NCBI RefSeq assembly: GCF_029054785.1
Contig: NZ_JAIDEN010000049.1
Location: 1-25,492 of the forward strand
Direction: 5' to 3'
DNA length: 25,492 nt
DNA from: Duncaniella sp.
Lineage (GTDB): Bacteria; Bacteroidota; Bacteroidia; Bacteroidales; Muribaculaceae
Each line of letters opens with the position of its first letter. The first letter of the stretch is position 1. Shown piece by piece: positions 22,961 through 25,492 of the stretch. Both the position numbers and the translations under genes were made by a program. The notes beneath the pieces are model-generated. The model worked only from the letters and a program-made list of their open reading frames with translations, searched no databases and had not been told where the DNA came from.

Positions 22961-24379
22961 ATGAAAAAGATATTACTGACACTTGCGTCCGCTGCGATGT
23001 TGCTCACATCCTGTGACGACAAACTCGACATAAAACCCTACGGTTCCTCAACCCTCAGTACAGTCGATGAACTTGAGACTCTTCTCAATGGGCTGCCATA
23101 TCTGTGGTCTGGCAATGACTATTTTGATCTGGATGTCATCTGCAACAACACCTATCGCCCCTGGAACGGTGTCGCCGACTATATCGGCAATGACAACAGT
23201 CTCCGCTATGCCTATTTCACTTATGACGAAAGCATTGACCGGGCCGACCTTACAGATGACGATTACCGTTACAACGACCTTTATCAGAAAATAAATTATA
23301 TGAATACGGTGATCTCCAAGGTGCCCGGCGCCGATGGCGGAACCGCTCAGAAGAAAGACCAGTTCGTAGCCGAAGCCCGTGTGCGTCGTGCCTGGTATCA
23401 CTTCCTCCTTGTCGGAATGTATGCCCGGCAGTATGACGAGGCCGAGGCCGACGTGCTTGGCGGAATCCCCTATGTCGACAATACCAATTCCGCCGAGGAG
23501 AAAACGAAACTCAGTCTCAAAAAGACCTATGAGCGCATTCTCGAAGATTGCTCGGATAAGGTCCTTGAAAACCTTGTCCCGACCAGTGTCGACAACGTCT
23601 GCCGTTGCGGCCTCGATTTCGGCTACGGTGTCCGTGCCCGTGTGCTCTTCCAGATGAAACGCTATGACGAGGCTCTCCGCTATGCCGATCTCGCGCTGAA
23701 AATCAACGGCCGTCTCGAAAGCCGCTCTGCTGTCAAAACCACAGGAAACTGGATTCTTGACTACGATTGTCCGAGCAACTACTATCTGATTTATTCAGAC
23801 AATTCCAACCTCGGCGACTTGTATGGCTACGTGATTTCGCCCGAAGTCGCTGCCTGCATCGACCCGAATGACTACGTGTTCAAATATTATGTTGCCGAAC
23901 CATACATGGACCCCGCCTGGGGCACGCCTTATCCCACAGTCCCTGAAGGCTGTCTCCAGTCAAACATCGGTGATGCCCGTTGTAACGTCTGGGGCCTTCG
24001 TTCGGAGTCCATGTATTACATCAAGGCCGAGTGTCTGATCCGTTCAGGACAGATATCCGAAGGCCTTGCTCAGATTGACAAGGTCCGTGCCTCGCGCATC
24101 GAAGATCCTGAAATCTACGCTGACAAGACCGGTCTGACCGAAGCCGAGGCCATGAAGCTCCTCCAGGACAGCAAGCGTTTCGAGTTCATCAAGACTTTCG
24201 AAAACTTCTTTGACCGCAAGCGCTGGAACTCGGAAGAGGCCTACAAGGCCACAATTGTCCGCGATCTCACCTCGCTCGGACTCGGAACCTACTCCCTCTC
24301 GCCCGATTCGCCCATCTGGGTGTTCCCCTTCCCGATGAACGCGACCAAACATAATAAATCGCTGACTCAGAACTATTAA
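22961..24379 (+). CDS. SusD/RagB-family nutrient-binding lipoprotein
   Basis: Surface lipoprotein of 472 residues that forms the lid over the SusC barrel. The lipoprotein signal is MKKILLTLASAAMLLTSC, with lipidated Cys18 followed by acidic residues (DDKLD), consistent with the Bacteroidetes surface-export signal. SusD features: the N-terminal DIKPYGSSTLSTVDELETLL block, the helical RVRRAWYHFLLVGMYARQYD segment, ALRYADLALKI (TPR-like), and the C-terminal EAMKLLQDSKRFEFIKTFENFFDRKRW region, close to the RagB/SusD consensus that ends in a conserved motif before the tail. The substrate is not evident; no glycan-degrading enzyme is in view. Same operon as SusC (46-base gap) and the thioredoxin gene (16-base gap). 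Confidence 0.94.
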   Translation: MKKILLTLASAAMLLTSCDDKLDIKPYGSSTLSTVDELETLLNGLPYLWSGNDYFDLDVICNNTYRPWNGVADYIGNDNSLRYAYFTYDESIDRADLTDDDYRYNDLYQKINYMNTVISKVPGADGGTAQKKDQFVAEARVRRAWYHFLLVGMYARQYDEAEADVLGGIPYVDNTNSAEEKTKLSLKKTYERILEDCSDKVLENLVPTSVDNVCRCGLDFGYGVRARVLFQMKRYDEALRYADLALKINGRLESRSAVKTTGNWILDYDCPSNYYLIYSDNSNLGDLYGYVISPEVAACIDPNDYVFKYYVAEPYMDPAWGTPYPTVPEGCLQSNIGDARCNVWGLRSESMYYIKAECLIRSGQISEGLAQIDKVRASRIEDPEIYADKTGLTEAEAMKLLQDSKRFEFIKTFENFFDRKRWNSEEAYKATIVRDLTSLGLGTYSLSPDSPIWVFPFPMNATKHNKSLTQNY

Positions 24380-24395
24380 ATAACTTCTAAATACC

Positions 24396-25484
24396 ATGTT
24401 GAAAAGATTTTTCCTGAGTTCGGCCCTCTGCCTTGGCTTTGCCCTGACAGGTGCCGCACAGACTGAATTCCGCCACATTTCATTTGAGGAGGCTTTGACA
24501 GCTGCCAAAGCCGAAGGAAAGAAAGTATTCATCGACTTCTACACCTCATGGTGCGGTCCGTGCAAGCGTCTTGCCGCCAACGTCTTTCCGACAAAGGAAG
24601 TGGGCGACTATATGAACAGCAACTACGTATGTATCAAGCTTGATGCCGAAAAGGAAGGCGCTGATCTCGCAAAAAAATTTAAGGTCACCGCATACCCGAC
24701 CCTGATTGTGACAGATACAGACGGCAACGCCCTCGGCTCATTTGCCGGTTACAAGGAAGGCAAGGACTTCATTGCGGCAGTCGATGCCCTCAAGGATCCT
24801 GATATGAATCCCGAACGCGTGAAAGAACGCTATCTGGCAGGAGAGCGCAACGGCAGACTCGTCTTTGCCTATGCCCGTAATCTTATGGAGAGCAACCGTT
24901 CATATCAGGAAGGAATCCGCCAGAGCCAGGAGGTAATTGATGAATATTTCAACTCCCTCTCCGATGCCGACCGCGTAAAGCCCGAAAACGCATTGATGTT
25001 CACCAACTACACCTATGATTATTCTAATCCGAGACTGAAATTCATGTGCGACAACGTCAATGCTTTCGATGAATCACTGCGCGAGGATGTAAAGAAGATG
25101 ATCGCCATTCTTTACCGCCAGGAAGCCTATCGCTATCTTTCCGGAAATCATCTTGCCGATCAGGCCAATCGTTCAGCTTATGACCTCTTTAAGAAAGAGT
25201 CTGCCGACCTTGGTTATTCAGATGACTTTGCCGGAATGTTCCGCTTCATCGAGAAACGGGCTCAGTCTGACGATGCTGCCTATCTTGCATATTGCGACGA
25301 GAATTTTTCCTCGCTTGACGATGATGCGCAGTCGAGCCTTGTTTCCGGTGTGAGCGAAATCTTCAAGACGGAAACTCCGGAGCAGAAAAAAGCCATCTCA
25401 GCCTTTATCCGCAAATATATCGGATCAATGTCAAGCCAGGGCGTCTATACGGCGGCAATGGCGATTTACCAGCTTGAAAAGTAA
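24396..25484 (+). CDS. Exported thioredoxin-fold protein with helical C-terminal domain
   Basis: Protein of 362 residues. A signal peptide spans about 1-21 (RFFLSSALCLGFALTGAAQ). The thioredoxin domain (about 28-135) has the active site WCGPC (Cys53, Cys56) and the cis-Pro loop TAYPTLIV, so it can do disulfide exchange. The remaining roughly 225 residues are helical with no recognised family. It is exported to the periplasm; no lipobox Cys is present. It lies 16 bases after SusD and is almost certainly co-transcribed with the SusCD pair. The gene is complete; the window ends eight bases after the stop. Possible roles are reducing disulfides in imported peptides or proteins, or protecting the transporter; both are inference. 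Confidence 0.9.
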   Translation: MLKRFFLSSALCLGFALTGAAQTEFRHISFEEALTAAKAEGKKVFIDFYTSWCGPCKRLAANVFPTKEVGDYMNSNYVCIKLDAEKEGADLAKKFKVTAYPTLIVTDTDGNALGSFAGYKEGKDFIAAVDALKDPDMNPERVKERYLAGERNGRLVFAYARNLMESNRSYQEGIRQSQEVIDEYFNSLSDADRVKPENALMFTNYTYDYSNPRLKFMCDNVNAFDESLREDVKKMIAILYRQEAYRYLSGNHLADQANRSAYDLFKKESADLGYSDDFAGMFRFIEKRAQSDDAAYLAYCDENFSSLDDDAQSSLVSGVSEIFKTETPEQKKAISAFIRKYIGSMSSQGVYTAAMAIYQLEK

Positions 25485-25492
25485 TAATAAGT

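Overview
The window looks like a chromosomal segment from the Bacteroidota, most likely Bacteroidales. The evidence is a SusC/SusD outer-membrane pair, a PorQ-type gene of the type IX secretion system, a periplasmic-TPR/HTH regulator, Bacteroidetes-style lipoprotein signals, weak Shine-Dalgarno signals, and repeated promoter elements of the form TTTG-N19..21-TAnnTTTG. A gut family such as Muribaculaceae would fit the gene set and mid-range GC, but that is inference. No rRNA, tRNA, CRISPR array, IS element or prophage was seen.

Layout. (1) 1-3570, plus strand, visibly AT-richer: a two-component system (histidine kinase overlapping an OmpR-type regulator) and a stand-alone DUF4062 protein with its own promoter. 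(2) 3586-4495, minus strand: three small genes, namely a 35-aa exported peptide, a lipoprotein with a CRP-like site in place of a -33 element, and a 50-aa protein followed by a strong terminator. (3) 4655-7836, minus strand: thrC, a 121-aa conserved-type hypothetical, a PlsC-like acyltransferase and an omega-amidase-type nitrilase; thrC has a very clear promoter with a dyad in its spacer. (4) 7948-11440, minus strand: a compact operon porQ-cmk-ispH-DEDDh exonuclease-lipoprotein with three overlaps. (5) 11597-13858: a short TonB-domain protein (plus), a convergent EamA transporter (minus) and a YfiH/PgeF-family gene (plus), the last two served by face-to-face promoters. (6) 14299-17441: dnaA with a terminator, a small HsdR-N-like nuclease on the minus strand, and holA with a near-perfect promoter. 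(7) 17460-25484, plus strand: a membrane-anchored TPR/AraC-type regulator, then SusC, SusD and an exported thioredoxin-fold protein.

How the parts work together. Most of the window is housekeeping: replication initiation and clamp loading, threonine and isoprenoid synthesis, CMP phosphorylation and phospholipid acylation. The accessory parts are the right-hand uptake locus (sensor-regulator, TonB-dependent transporter, surface lipoprotein, secreted thioredoxin; no glycosidase in view) and the left-hand signalling/DUF4062/small-gene block. The most interesting unexplained items are the small genes and their control DNA at 3586-4604, the DUF4062 protein, and the SusCD-thioredoxin unit with its dedicated TPR-HTH regulator.
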